63,771 nucleotides of DNA from assembly GCA_002402905.1 (NCBI GenBank), contig DHGT01000019.1:36651-100421 (forward strand), in the 5' to 3' direction. The stretch comes from Desulfatitalea sp. UBA4791 (GTDB lineage Bacteria; Desulfobacterota; Desulfobacteria; Desulfobacterales; Desulfosarcinaceae). Every line of letters begins with the position of its first letter. Positions within the stretch are counted from its first letter, which is position 1. The position numbers were made by a program, and so were the translations under genes. Positions 33,948 to 42,229 of this stretch are shown piece by piece. The notes beneath the pieces are model-generated. The model had not been told where the DNA came from and made no database searches. It was given only the letters and a program-made list of their open reading frames with translations.

Positions 33948-34259
33948 CTAGGCATCGATGCTATCGATTTTGACGGCCGTATAGAGTTGGCGATGCCCCT
34001 GTTTGCGACGATAGCGTTTGCGCCGTTTGTACTTGAAAACGAGGACTTTCTTGCTTTTGCCCTGTTCGACGATGTGGCCCTTGACCGAAGCGCCTTCCAC
34101 CACCGGTTGGCCGATACGAACCGCTTCACCGTCACCGAGCATCAGTACATGATCGAAAGCGACCTCGACGCCGACATCTCCGGTTAACTTTTCGACGCGC
34201 AGGATCTCCCCGGTCTCGACTCTATATTGTTTGCCGCCAGTGGCAACGACTGCGTACAT
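33948..34259 (-). CDS. rplU: 50S ribosomal protein L21
   Basis: The 103-residue protein starts MYAVVATGGKQYRVETGE and has the basic KVLVFKYKRRKRYRRKQGHRQ tail, typical of L21. GGGAGG precedes the ATG. It is the first gene of the rplU-rpmA-obgE-nadD-rsfS-gpmI unit, driven by the promoter at 34304-34332. Confidence 0.98.
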   Translation of the reverse strand: MYAVVATGGKQYRVETGEILRVEKLTGDVGVEVAFDHVLMLGDGEAVRIGQPVVEGASVKGHIVEQGKSKKVLVFKYKRRKRYRRKQGHRQLYTAVKIDSIDA

Positions 34260-34303
34260 GTGTCAACCTCCCTGAAATCAAATGCCTGTCCTGAAAAATG
34301 CGG

Positions 34304-34332
34304 AATATTAAGCTATTGAATTTTTTTGTCAA
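34304..34332 (-). promoter_or_regulatory. Sigma-70 promoter of the rplU operon
   Basis: On the minus strand a perfect TTGACA (34327-34332) and AATATT (34304-34309) are 17 bases apart, about 45 bases before rplU. The remaining 250 bases up to fdhD show a small CCGATA/TATCGG stem (34386-34403) and no gene. Confidence 0.72.
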
Positions 34333-34505
34333 GAAAAATGTGTTTTGACTTTTCGATTTTCCGCGTTGGCATTCGGGCCGAATTCCGATATTCGGGTATC
34401 GGATTTTACATGCGCCAGGACATCCTTAATATAGTAGCTACACGTGTGTGACTATAGATCGGGCCCCTGGCGATTGGCAATCCCAAACCATGAAAGCGAC
34501 CCATC

Positions 34506-35324
34506 GTGAACGACACGCGATCAACCATCACCCAATGGCACAACGGCGAGCGGCGGCCGCTCGAAACCGAATTCATCGAAGAAGAGCCCCTTTCGATTCG
34601 CGTCCAGGGCAATCCTTATGCCGTGGTCATGCGTACACCGGGCGACGAACTGGCCCAGGCGGCCGGGTTCTGCCTGACCGAAGGCCTGGTGGACGAACCG
34701 GACGACATCGTCAACCTGGCCTCTTGCGATACGGACGACACCAACGTGGTGACCGTCACCCTGACACCTCGACGCAGCTCCCAAATGGCCGGTCACCTGG
34801 ATCGGCGCGGCTATATCAGCCAGACCGGCTGCGGGTTGTGCGGAAAGACCATTATCGCCGAACTGTTTCAGCAGTTGCGCCCTCTGGACGACAGGACCAC
34901 CATCTCTTTGCCGGAAGCCGAGGCGTGCATTCGTCGTCTCGATGAATTCCAACCGTTGCGGCGCCGCACCCGGGCCAGCCATGCGGTGGCCCTGTTCGAT
35001 GCGCAGTTGCAACCCCTCGTGGCCATGGAGGACGTCGGCCGCCACAATGCCCTGGATAAAGCCATCGGCCGGCTTTTCCTCGACCGGCGCCTGCACTTGG
35101 CCAAGGTTGCGGTTCTCTCCTCCCGCATCAGTTATGAACTGGTTCAGAAGGCCGTTCGGGCGCGCATCCCCATATTGCTCGCCATGTCGCGCCCCACCAC
35201 CCTGGCCGTAGCATTGGGGGCTCGGCTGGGGATGTCATTGGCCGGTGCCCGCCGGCCAGAAGGTCTTTACCTCTACTGCAACACCCACCGGTTCGTGGAT
35301 GATGCCGATAGCCGCCCCCAATGA
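34506..35324 (+). CDS. fdhD: Formate dehydrogenase accessory sulfurtransferase FdhD
   Basis: The 272-residue protein delivers sulfur from IscS to the molybdenum or tungsten cofactor of formate dehydrogenase. It shows the two-Cys TGCGLCGKT loop (about residues 118-124), FCLTEGLV, the VAMEDVGRHNALDKAIG signature and SSRISYELVQKA. The start is GTG at 34506 with only a weak ribosome site. It overlaps the next gene by four bases. It implies active formate dehydrogenases elsewhere in the genome, often selenium-containing in this phylum. Confidence 0.95.
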   Translation: MNDTRSTITQWHNGERRPLETEFIEEEPLSIRVQGNPYAVVMRTPGDELAQAAGFCLTEGLVDEPDDIVNLASCDTDDTNVVTVTLTPRRSSQMAGHLDRRGYISQTGCGLCGKTIIAELFQQLRPLDDRTTISLPEAEACIRRLDEFQPLRRRTRASHAVALFDAQLQPLVAMEDVGRHNALDKAIGRLFLDRRLHLAKVAVLSSRISYELVQKAVRARIPILLAMSRPTTLAVALGARLGMSLAGARRPEGLYLYCNTHRFVDDADSRPQ

Positions 35325-36343
35325 ATGCACTGCTTTCAGATAGGCTCGGCCGGCCCCTCGTCGTGGGCGGGCGCACCCTCTCCAACCGGTTGGTGCTGGC
35401 CCCCATGACCTGCCTGGGACATGTGGCCTTCCGTCAACTTTTGGACGAGATGGGCGGTTGCGGCCTCTTTTTTTCCGAGATGTGCAGCGCGGCGCGCATT
35501 CCCCAGGAAAATCGGCATACGTCGTCCTACTTCCGTTGGCGGGGCCAAGAGGCCGATCGGCTGGTGGTCCAGATCCTGGGATCGGATCCGGCGCGCATGA
35601 CCGCTGCGGCTCGCAGGATCGATGCCGAGGGGCTTTTCGGCGTGGATGTCAACCTGGGTTGCGCGGTGAGCGAGATCTGCAAGTACAACCAGGGGGCGGC
35701 CCTGCTCAAGGACCCGCGTGCCGCGGCCGCCCTGGTGGCACAGATCCGGCGGGAGGTGACGTGTCCCCTATGGGTGAAGTTTCGCACCGGCTGGCAGGAC
35801 GATCCGCGCATCCCTGTGGATCTTGCCCGGCGGCTGGAGGATGCCGGCGCCGACGCCCTCACCTTTCACCCCCGCGTGGCCCCCGACGTTCGAAACCGCC
35901 CGGCCAAATGGGACTACATCGGCCGGGTCAAACAGGCCGTCCGCATTCCGGTGTTCGGCAACGGCGATGTGTTTGACGCCGACGATTGCCTGCGTATGCT
36001 CCAGACCACCGGGTGCGACGGGGTGGCCCTGGGCCGCCTGGCCATCGCCCGGCCCTGGGTCTTTGCCCAGTGGACCGGTGCCGAGCCGCCGCTGAATCGC
36101 ACTCCGATCGATGCGGCCCTGCGATTGAGCGCGCTGCTCGAAGATCATTTCGACACCTTGCGCGCCTTGCGGCGCTTCAAACGCTATGGCGCCTATCTGG
36201 CTGCCAATTTTGCATTCGGCAACACACTGTACAACGCGATTCGCAACGCCGTCGACATGGAGGCTGCCCGCCGGGCGTTGATCGCTTTTTTCGAATCCGA
36301 GCCTCGCCTGCTCAGGCGCCCCAATATGAATTTAATGAGATAG
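35321..36343 (+). CDS. tRNA-dihydrouridine synthase family protein
   Basis: The 340-residue FMN enzyme reduces uridines in tRNA D-loops. It is a TIM barrel starting with NRLVLAPMTCLGHVAFR, with the family core VDVNLGCAVSEICKYNQGAALLKDP, where the catalytic Cys is kept but the usual Pro after it is Ala, and the phosphate-binding VFGNGDVF and GCDGVALGRLAI. The ATG overlaps fdhD as ATGA. The exact Dus subtype cannot be told by eye; bacterial DusB or DusC are both possible. Confidence 0.88.
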   Translation: MNALLSDRLGRPLVVGGRTLSNRLVLAPMTCLGHVAFRQLLDEMGGCGLFFSEMCSAARIPQENRHTSSYFRWRGQEADRLVVQILGSDPARMTAAARRIDAEGLFGVDVNLGCAVSEICKYNQGAALLKDPRAAAALVAQIRREVTCPLWVKFRTGWQDDPRIPVDLARRLEDAGADALTFHPRVAPDVRNRPAKWDYIGRVKQAVRIPVFGNGDVFDADDCLRMLQTTGCDGVALGRLAIARPWVFAQWTGAEPPLNRTPIDAALRLSALLEDHFDTLRALRRFKRYGAYLAANFAFGNTLYNAIRNAVDMEAARRALIAFFESEPRLLRRPNMNLMR

Positions 36344-36354
36344 TCTTAAGTTTT

Positions 36355-36368
36355 AAGTGAAGGTATGC
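36355..36368 (+). repeat. Inverted repeat, left copy (partner at 39165-39178)
   Basis: AAGTGAAGGTATGC here is the exact reverse complement of GCATACCTTCACTT at 39165-39178, and the match extends to about 21 bases with three mismatches. The pair brackets the etf genes and the small gene at 36399. Confidence 0.75.
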
Positions 36369-36398
36369 AGCTGTTTTAACAATAGCATTTTATCGGCC

Positions 36399-36578
36399 TC
36401 AACTTGAGAAACTGCCGCACCGGCCTTCCAGGATGCAGACTTTGATGAATTTTTTTTCGGCTTCCCGGTAATCTTCGACCGAGTAATATTGGGTGTTTTC
36501 CCGTATGCGGAACAGTTCCCGGCCTTGCCGGATGAGCCGGCGAAGCCCACTGTCGTGCGGCGGTCTGATTTTGTTCAT
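36399..36578 (-). CDS. Small 59-residue protein, unknown
   Basis: A short minus-strand frame starts MNKIRPPHDSGLRRLIRQ and contains YYSVEDYREAEKKFIKVC. It is a charged, helical, soluble peptide with two C-terminal Cys (VCILEGRCGS). The composition is protein-like and it continues the strand of the etf operon, 118 bases after the etfA fusion gene. GGGAAG lies before the ATG. It might be a small regulator or an operon tail; I do not recognise the family. Confidence 0.45.
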   Translation of the reverse strand: MNKIRPPHDSGLRRLIRQGRELFRIRENTQYYSVEDYREAEKKFIKVCILEGRCGSFSS

Positions 36579-36696
36579 AAGCGCTTCCCGTCGTTATCTG
36601 TTGGTGATTTGGCATGGGCACACGAACCTTGCATTGGCGTGTCGTCATCGAACATCGACTCTTACCATAGGCTTGATCCGGGAATTGGCAAGGGCG

Positions 36697-38328
36697 CTAG
36701 ACGGTATAGAGGACGACCAGGCAGCGGGTGGGAAGGCTGGAGAGGCTTTTGAGCTTGTGGGGCACGTCGGAATTGAAATGAATCGACTCCCCGGGTTTGA
36801 GGACGTGCTGTTTGGCGTCCAGGGTAAGTTCCAGGTCGCCCTCCATCACGTAGATAAACTCTTCGCCTTCATGCTTGTAGGCTACCGGCTTATGGTCGTG
36901 GTGGGCTTCGATGGTGACCATGAAAGCACGCAGGTGGCTGTTGGCCGCTTCCGGGGTCAGGGTGGTGTAACTGTAGGCCTGTGTACGTTGATAGTAGGCC
37001 TGGGCGCGACGGTCGCGGATGGCGGCCTGGGTCTCTTTGTTCAAAAAAGTGGAGGGGTCGATCTTCATGGCTTGGGCCATGCGAAGGATAAAGCCGACGG
37101 GAGGCGAGAGCTGACCGGATTCGACCTGTTCGATGAATTCGGGACTCTGGCCGGTGGCATGGGCCAGGTCTTCCTGTCGCCATTCGCGCGCCTCCCGCAG
37201 TTGGCGGACCAGGGCGCCGAACCCAGCCTTGGCTTCGGTGGCCGGTTCGTCTGCGCCGATGCCGCAGGTGGCGTCGGCCAGTTGCCGCATGGCGGCCTGC
37301 TGGGCGCGCTGATTCAGCAGCGGCAGAAAAACGGTGGCGTCTGCTACGATGCCGATGTCGGCAATTTGAAAAATGGGCGCCGACGGGTCACGGTTGATGG
37401 CCACGATGGTTTCCGCGTCCATGATGCCCGCCGTATATTGAATGGCGCCCGACGCTCCTGCCGATATGAGCAGTTTGGGCCGGACGGTTTTTCCGGTCTG
37501 GCCGATCAGGCGCGCTTCTTCCACCCAGTGGTAGAGCACCGGCGGCCGGGTGGCGCCGACTTCGCCGCCCAGGGCGGCGGCAAGCTCCCGGATTAGCCCG
37601 AAGCCGCGTATGTCACCCAACCCAGCACCGCCCACCACCACGGTTTCGGCATCTTCCAGGCGTCGGGTATCGCCGGATTCCATGGCCCGCCGGACGATCT
37701 GCAGGCCCGCCGGCAACTCAACGTTTTCCAGTGCGATTCGTTCGATGGCGGCCCGGTTAGGTTGGGGTTGCGCAACGGCGACGCCATGGGGTTGGACGGT
37801 CACGAAGGCCATGGGCCACCCGTCGGCCATGGTGATATGCGCCAGGATCTGACCGCCCCAAGCCGGGCAGCGGCCGACGAATCGGTCATTTTCGCAGGTC
37901 AGTTCGGTACAGTCGGCGATCAGGCCGGCCTGGCAGCGTTGGGCGCAGATGGCGGCCGTTTCCCGCCCAAAATCGTTGAGCGGCATCAAGACCAGCCAGG
38001 GCTGTCGGGTTTGAATGAATTCGGCCAACACCTGGGCGTACAGATCGGCGCGGGGCACACGCAGGTACGGGTGTTCCAGGCAGATGACCGTCGTGACCCC
38101 CAAAGTGGCGGCATATTCGGCGGCTTCTTCGATGGGTACGCAGGCCGAAAGATCCAAAGTCGAGCGCTCGGCAGCAATATCGCCGGCGCTGGTGCCGAGC
38201 AGCAGTAAGTGGATATCGGCGCTTGCCGTGCGCGCCAGCGGCAACGCTTTGGCCAGCACTTTCTGGCAATCCTGCCAATGGCGGGCGGTGCGCAGATCGC
38301 CGTATACCCAGATGGATCGCTTTGTCAT
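36697..38328 (-). CDS. Electron transfer flavoprotein alpha subunit fused to XRE HTH and cupin
   Basis: The 543-residue protein is three parts in one unbroken frame. Residues 1-340 are a full EtfA, including the FAD-binding ISAGASGAIQYTAGI and AINRDPSAPIFQIADIGI. Residues 371-428 are an XRE-type helix-turn-helix (RQLREAREWRQEDLAHATG). Residues 467-543 are a cupin (HEGEEFIYVMEGDLEL, then HFNSDVPHKLKS). EtfA accepts electrons from acyl-CoA dehydrogenases as a dimer with EtfB. The HTH-cupin half is like free-standing regulators of small-molecule metabolism. It is co-translated with etfB (four-base overlap). The natural inference is a flavoprotein that also binds DNA, but the regulator half could have another role. 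Confidence 0.92.
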   Translation of the reverse strand: MTKRSIWVYGDLRTARHWQDCQKVLAKALPLARTASADIHLLLLGTSAGDIAAERSTLDLSACVPIEEAAEYAATLGVTTVICLEHPYLRVPRADLYAQVLAEFIQTRQPWLVLMPLNDFGRETAAICAQRCQAGLIADCTELTCENDRFVGRCPAWGGQILAHITMADGWPMAFVTVQPHGVAVAQPQPNRAAIERIALENVELPAGLQIVRRAMESGDTRRLEDAETVVVGGAGLGDIRGFGLIRELAAALGGEVGATRPPVLYHWVEEARLIGQTGKTVRPKLLISAGASGAIQYTAGIMDAETIVAINRDPSAPIFQIADIGIVADATVFLPLLNQRAQQAAMRQLADATCGIGADEPATEAKAGFGALVRQLREAREWRQEDLAHATGQSPEFIEQVESGQLSPPVGFILRMAQAMKIDPSTFLNKETQAAIRDRRAQAYYQRTQAYSYTTLTPEAANSHLRAFMVTIEAHHDHKPVAYKHEGEEFIYVMEGDLELTLDAKQHVLKPGESIHFNSDVPHKLKSLSSLPTRCLVVLYTV

Positions 38329-39104
38329 GACGGTATTTTACCCATGGTCGTCAATTCCGCGATCAAGGCCTCGACCTGTTCACGGGGCTCGCCTGCGAGC
38401 ATCCGGCAGGTGCGCTGGTGCTTGATCTTTTCCAGTTTGGCCACCCGTGTGGGCGAACCGGCCAGTCCCACATCATCGGTCTTCAAACCGATATCGGTGA
38501 GGCGCCAGGTCTGCACGTCGATCCGATCGTGCGCCTGGGCAATGCCGACTAGCGGGATCGGCCGAGGTAAGAAGGCGCGCGGATGAATGGTGACGGCGGC
38601 CGGAAGGGTCACCTGCCATGTTTCCTCCCAGTCATCCATCTGGCGTTTCATCTTCCACCGATCCGTTTCGGGTTCGATCGCTTTCACGCCGCCCAGGAAG
38701 GGCAGTCCGATCACGGTGGCGGTCTGGGGGCCGACCTGCCCGGTGTCGCTGTCCGAGGTTCGGATGCCGAACATCACCAGGTCGAACGGTGCCAGCTGTC
38801 GTATGGCAGCCCCCAGCACCCTGGCGGTGGCCAGGGTGTCCGAGCCGGCCAGGGCCGCATCGCTGACCAGGACCGCCTGATCCACGCCCATGGCACGGGC
38901 TTCGGCCAATGCTTCGATGCCCACCGGTGGTCCCATGGAGAGCGCCGTGATCCGCCCACCCGTTTGATCCTTCAGGCGCAGGGCCGCCTCCAATGCCGGT
39001 CGGTCATAGGGATTGAGTTCGCTGTTTTCCGGCGTGCGCCGGCCGACACCCTGGGGCGCCTCGCGAACCACCGACTTGATGCAGACAATCATGTGTACCG
39101 ACAT
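38325..39104 (-). CDS. etfB: Electron transfer flavoprotein beta subunit
   Basis: The 259-residue protein is the partner of EtfA. It shows the N-terminal CIKSVVRE, the NPYDRPALEAALRLKD signature and the nucleotide-loop SDSDTGQVGP (residues 117-126), which resembles the D-x-D-T-x-Q-V-G-P loop of EtfB proteins that bind a second nucleotide or FAD. It shares its end with the start of the etfA fusion (ATGA) and lies downstream of an acyl-CoA dehydrogenase gene on the same strand. Confidence 0.93.
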   Translation of the reverse strand: MSVHMIVCIKSVVREAPQGVGRRTPENSELNPYDRPALEAALRLKDQTGGRITALSMGPPVGIEALAEARAMGVDQAVLVSDAALAGSDTLATARVLGAAIRQLAPFDLVMFGIRTSDSDTGQVGPQTATVIGLPFLGGVKAIEPETDRWKMKRQMDDWEETWQVTLPAAVTIHPRAFLPRPIPLVGIAQAHDRIDVQTWRLTDIGLKTDDVGLAGSPTRVAKLEKIKHQRTCRMLAGEPREQVEALIAELTTMGKIPS

Positions 39105-39164
39105 TACTGGACCTGAACCGTTTTCTTGGATTTTCGAATGGCAAACCCCAAGTTAAATGCGACA

Positions 39165-39201
39165 GCATACCTTCACTTTAAACTTTACACTTAACACTTC
39201 A
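39165..39201. repeat. Inverted-repeat right copy followed by low-complexity TTAAACTT-type repeats
   Basis: GCATACCTTCACTT (39165-39178) is the partner of 36355-36368. It runs into CTTCACTTTAAACTTTACACTTAACACTTCAAAC, near-repeats of a 7-9 base unit, in the 106-base gap between etfB and the acyl-CoA dehydrogenase gene. Confidence 0.65.
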
Positions 39202-39210
39202 AACGATCTT

Positions 39211-40353
39211 TTATCCCAATACCTCCCGGGCGATGACCATGCGGTGCACCTCTGAGGTGCCTTCGTAGATGCGCGTCACCCGTGCGTCGCGGTAGTAACG
39301 CTCCACGGCATAGGCCTTGGAGTACCCATAGCCGCCATGGATCTGCACGGCCAGATCGGTGACCCGACAGGCGGCCTCCGATGCGAACAGCTTGGCCTGG
39401 GCCGCCGCCCGACTCACCGGCGCGCCTTGATCCTTGAGCAGGGCCGCTCGATAAACCATCATGCGGGCCGCATCCACATCGGTCGCCATATCGGCGATCA
39501 TCATCTGGATGGCCTGGTGGCGTGCCAGCGGAACGCCGAATTGCTGGCGCTGATTGGCATACCGTACCGCTTCGTCCAAGGCGGCCTGGGCAATGCCCAG
39601 GGCCTGGGCTGCGATACCGATGCGGCCGGTATCCAGGGCCGCCAGTCCGATGGCCAGCCCCTGGCCTGATCGTCCGAGCAGGTTTTCTCTGGGCACCTGA
39701 CAATCGTAGAGACGGATCGAGGAGACCGGGTTGGCGCGCATGCCGCACAGATCTTCCAGATCACCGACCACAAACCCCTTGATGCCCCGTTCCACCACGA
39801 TAACGCTGATGCCTTTGCGGCCCGCCTGGGGATCGGTGCGGGCAAAAATCAGGCAGACATCGGCAATGCCGCCATTGGTGACAAAGACCTTGTTGGCGTT
39901 GACCAGCCAATAATCTTCGACAGGCAGGGCGGTGGCGCTGATGGCGCTGGCGTCGGACCCCACATTGGGTTCGGTGAGGCAAAAGGCGCCGATTCTGCGG
40001 CCGCTGGCCAATTCCGGGACCCAGCGGGCATGCTGTTCTGGGCTGCCGAAGGCCAGGATCGGGTAGAGGGCCACGCTGTTGTGAACACTCAGGCACAATC
40101 CGATGGCCGCGCTGACGCGTGATACCTCTTCGATAATGATCGCATAGCTCAATGCGTCCAGGCCGGCCCCTCCCAGTTTTTGGGGGGCCTGTATGCCAAA
40201 ATAGCCCAGCGGGCCCATTTTTTCCACCACCTCCCAGGGAAACCGTGCTTCCTGATCGATTTCGGCGGCAATGGGGCCCAGTTCATCTATGCAGAACGCC
40301 CGGACGCTTCGGCGCAGCACGCGATGTTTGGCCGTTATAAAGGGTTCGCTCAT
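39211..40353 (-). CDS. Acyl-CoA dehydrogenase
   Basis: The 380-residue FAD flavoprotein introduces an alpha-beta double bond in acyl-CoA and passes electrons to EtfAB. It shows the CLTEPNVGSDASAI flavin loop, WLVNANKVFVTNGG, the QFGVPLARHQAIQ stretch, VQIHGGYGYSK and the catalytic-base region YEGTSEVHRMVIARE. Length is that of short-chain family members. It precedes etfB and etfA on the same strand. The exact chain length cannot be told by sight. Confidence 0.93.
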   Translation of the reverse strand: MSEPFITAKHRVLRRSVRAFCIDELGPIAAEIDQEARFPWEVVEKMGPLGYFGIQAPQKLGGAGLDALSYAIIIEEVSRVSAAIGLCLSVHNSVALYPILAFGSPEQHARWVPELASGRRIGAFCLTEPNVGSDASAISATALPVEDYWLVNANKVFVTNGGIADVCLIFARTDPQAGRKGISVIVVERGIKGFVVGDLEDLCGMRANPVSSIRLYDCQVPRENLLGRSGQGLAIGLAALDTGRIGIAAQALGIAQAALDEAVRYANQRQQFGVPLARHQAIQMMIADMATDVDAARMMVYRAALLKDQGAPVSRAAAQAKLFASEAACRVTDLAVQIHGGYGYSKAYAVERYYRDARVTRIYEGTSEVHRMVIAREVLG

Positions 40354-40847
40354 CAGAATACCTATCTGTGTTCATGCGGGCCGCAACCCACGGCGCGGCC
40401 GCAAGCACGGGTTATTACCTGTTTCGGTACGGGTTGTAAATAGTGCCCCTCCACAAATGGCCAATTGGCCCGATATCGGCGTTGCACGGAAAATTTAATC
40501 CTCGGAATATCAACCATATGCCTGCGGTTAAATTTTTCGTGCGCCTTGATCTCGACCCAATTTGCCTATTTGTGGACGGACACTGATAGGCATCCACAAA
40601 AGGCGGAATTGCCGCTTTCCGTCAAGGTTCAGCGGAAAAGCGTCCGGGCGCCGGGTCACCGACAGGAGGATCCGGCCCCATCGGTCCCACCGTAAAATTG
40701 AGGAATTTTAATAATAACAATTAGATGATTTTGTATTGAGTGGTTTTCCCGCTGGTTGCGGGTTGGCCTGCTTTTTGCTGTTTTCAGGCCAGGGCGTCCG
40801 ACATTCCGATGTGCGGCTAAATCGAGCCCTGGTGTCCGGAGGTTGCC
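40354..40847. other. Divergent intergenic region with a long inverted-repeat element
   Basis: This gap of about 494 bases separates the acyl-CoA dehydrogenase gene from the unknown secreted-protein gene. It holds the inverted-repeat element at 40443-40583 and a short near-palindrome around 40600-40620. GGAGG at 40838-40842 serves the downstream gene. No gene was found. Confidence 0.6.
40443..40583. repeat. Long inverted-repeat element A (MITE-like)
   Basis: A 141-base element reads as an imperfect inverted repeat along most of its length. The outer arms are GTGCCCCTCCACAAAT and ATTTGTGGACGGACAC, next come a GATATCGGCGTTGCAC module and its counterpart GTGCGCCTTGATCTCG, and the inner arms are AAAATTTAA/TTAAATTTTT around a loop of about 25 bases. 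The outer arms recur alone at 43959-44003; the second module recurs in the element at 41966-42090. Confidence 0.82.
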
Positions 40848-41960
40848 ATGTACCCGGTCATGAAAACGGTCATTGTCTACATTACCATCGGGTTCTTGAT
40901 CCAATTGTCTTCAATGGGGGTGTTGTATGCCCAGGTCACTTCATCGGATATCGTCGTAGATGACTATTCACGCCTGCTGCACTTTATCAACGGGGATCAT
41001 CTTGAAGCGCCCTTGCTGCTCCTGGCCGACAGCCAGGGTGAGTTCGATCAGCGTCTGAATCGCGAAAATATGGATTACCTGAATCAAAACAAGGGGTTGC
41101 TGGAACGCATCCAGGGTCGGCTGAATGCCGACTCCATGAAATGGGAGCTTTCCGGATCAAGCAAGCGGCTGCTCGTGGTGCCCGAGCATCGTCCGGAGTA
41201 TGCCCGCCTGTTTGAGGGATACTGCCGGCGCGCCGTCGATTACACCCTGAATCGCACGCAGTTGGCCAATCCCTATCTTCAGATCGCCACATTGCAGGCG
41301 CCGGTTGCGCTGGAAAACGAAGATGCGGGCCGGGGAATCACCGCCTATCTGGTTCACAACATTGCCGACGAATATATCGAGGAGTACCTCTTTTATAAGC
41401 AGGAAGACCGCCGAACCAAAATCAAGATCAAACTGAGCAATCGTGTTTTTACCGGGCGGATCGGCTCCTATACCTCGAGGCTGACCATCGGTCAGGACAG
41501 CCGCATCGAGTTCGTGCGGGATCCATACACGTTGTGGCAAAACAGCGCCAAAAACCCCATCAACGTCCTGGTTGTCCCTATCGAAGAGACCTTGCACATC
41601 GCCCTGCGCCCGGCCACCGAAACGGCGATTCGAACCCGCCTGGAACAAAAAAAGCCGGAAAACATCCAGGATGTGGAGGCCGTGGTGCAAGAGTGGATGG
41701 CCGTGGAAGAGGCGATTGTGGGGGGCCTGGTGTCCCGGCTGATGCCTGAAATCTTTGCGCGCCTGCTGTCCAGTGCCATGGAAAAGGAGATGGCCGACTC
41801 TCTGGCGGAACGGGATGCCCATGAACAATACCGCTATCTGCAGCAGGGGATCCGGGTGGTGACCGACCTCGGCGTGCGACCGGCCATCGACCTCTATCTC
41901 TCCGAGCCGGTCCGCTTCCAGCAGCTTATCGGATCGACGGAGCTGGCCGCGGCATTGTAA
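40848..41960 (+). CDS. Secreted protein of unknown function
   Basis: The 370-residue protein has a signal peptide (MYPVMKTVIVYITIGF and a cleavage-like site near LYAQ). The mature part is mixed alpha-beta and acidic, with no transmembrane segment, few Cys and motifs such as LLVVPEHRPEYARLF, AYLVHNIADEYIEEYLFY and NVLVVPIEETLHIALRP. The His/Glu-rich VPIEETLH region followed by a long helix is vaguely metallopeptidase-like but lacks a standard HExxH. GGAGG lies 5 bases before the ATG. It is transcribed alone, between two repeat elements. I do not recognise the family. Confidence 0.85.
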   Translation: MYPVMKTVIVYITIGFLIQLSSMGVLYAQVTSSDIVVDDYSRLLHFINGDHLEAPLLLLADSQGEFDQRLNRENMDYLNQNKGLLERIQGRLNADSMKWELSGSSKRLLVVPEHRPEYARLFEGYCRRAVDYTLNRTQLANPYLQIATLQAPVALENEDAGRGITAYLVHNIADEYIEEYLFYKQEDRRTKIKIKLSNRVFTGRIGSYTSRLTIGQDSRIEFVRDPYTLWQNSAKNPINVLVVPIEETLHIALRPATETAIRTRLEQKKPENIQDVEAVVQEWMAVEEAIVGGLVSRLMPEIFARLLSSAMEKEMADSLAERDAHEQYRYLQQGIRVVTDLGVRPAIDLYLSEPVRFQQLIGSTELAAAL

Positions 41961-41965
41961 GTCTT

Positions 41966-42090
41966 GACGGCGCCGTAAGAAGCCCAATATCTGCGTTGCG
42001 CTCATCCCGTGGTCCTTGCGGCGTACGACAAGTACGCCTCAGGACACGGAATTTCGCGCGCCTTGATCTTGAACTTCTTGCGGTGCCGTC
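41966..42090. repeat. Long inverted-repeat element B
   Basis: A 125-base element begins six bases after the secreted-protein stop. Its ends are GACGGCGCCGTAAGAAG and the complement of CTTCTTGCGGTGCCGTC. A module CAATATCTGCGTTGCGC is matched by GCGCGCCTTGATCTTGA, and the centre is a strong hairpin, GGCGTAC/GTACGCC within CCGTGGTCC/GGACACGG. I recall similar intergenic repeats in Desulfobacteraceae genomes. A solo left end is seen at 52355-52371. Confidence 0.82.
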
Positions 42091-42140
42091 CGACAACGGC
42101 TTTTTGCAGCGCCATCGAGTCTTTAAAGGGCGATAAAAAA

Positions 42141-42173
42141 GGGCAGGGAGTGGTGCATTTCCCTGCCCTTTTT
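42141..42173. terminator. Bidirectional terminator between converging genes
   Basis: GGGCAGGGA (42141-42149) pairs with TCCCTGCCC (42160-42168), with A-rich sequence before and T-rich sequence after, so it works on both strands: for the secreted-protein gene and for the receiver gene at 42230. Confidence 0.93.
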
Positions 42174-42229
42174 ATTTGAGTCTATAACGAGATGCTCGGC
42201 GGGCTTTTGAGAATGCCCGATCTGTTTGA

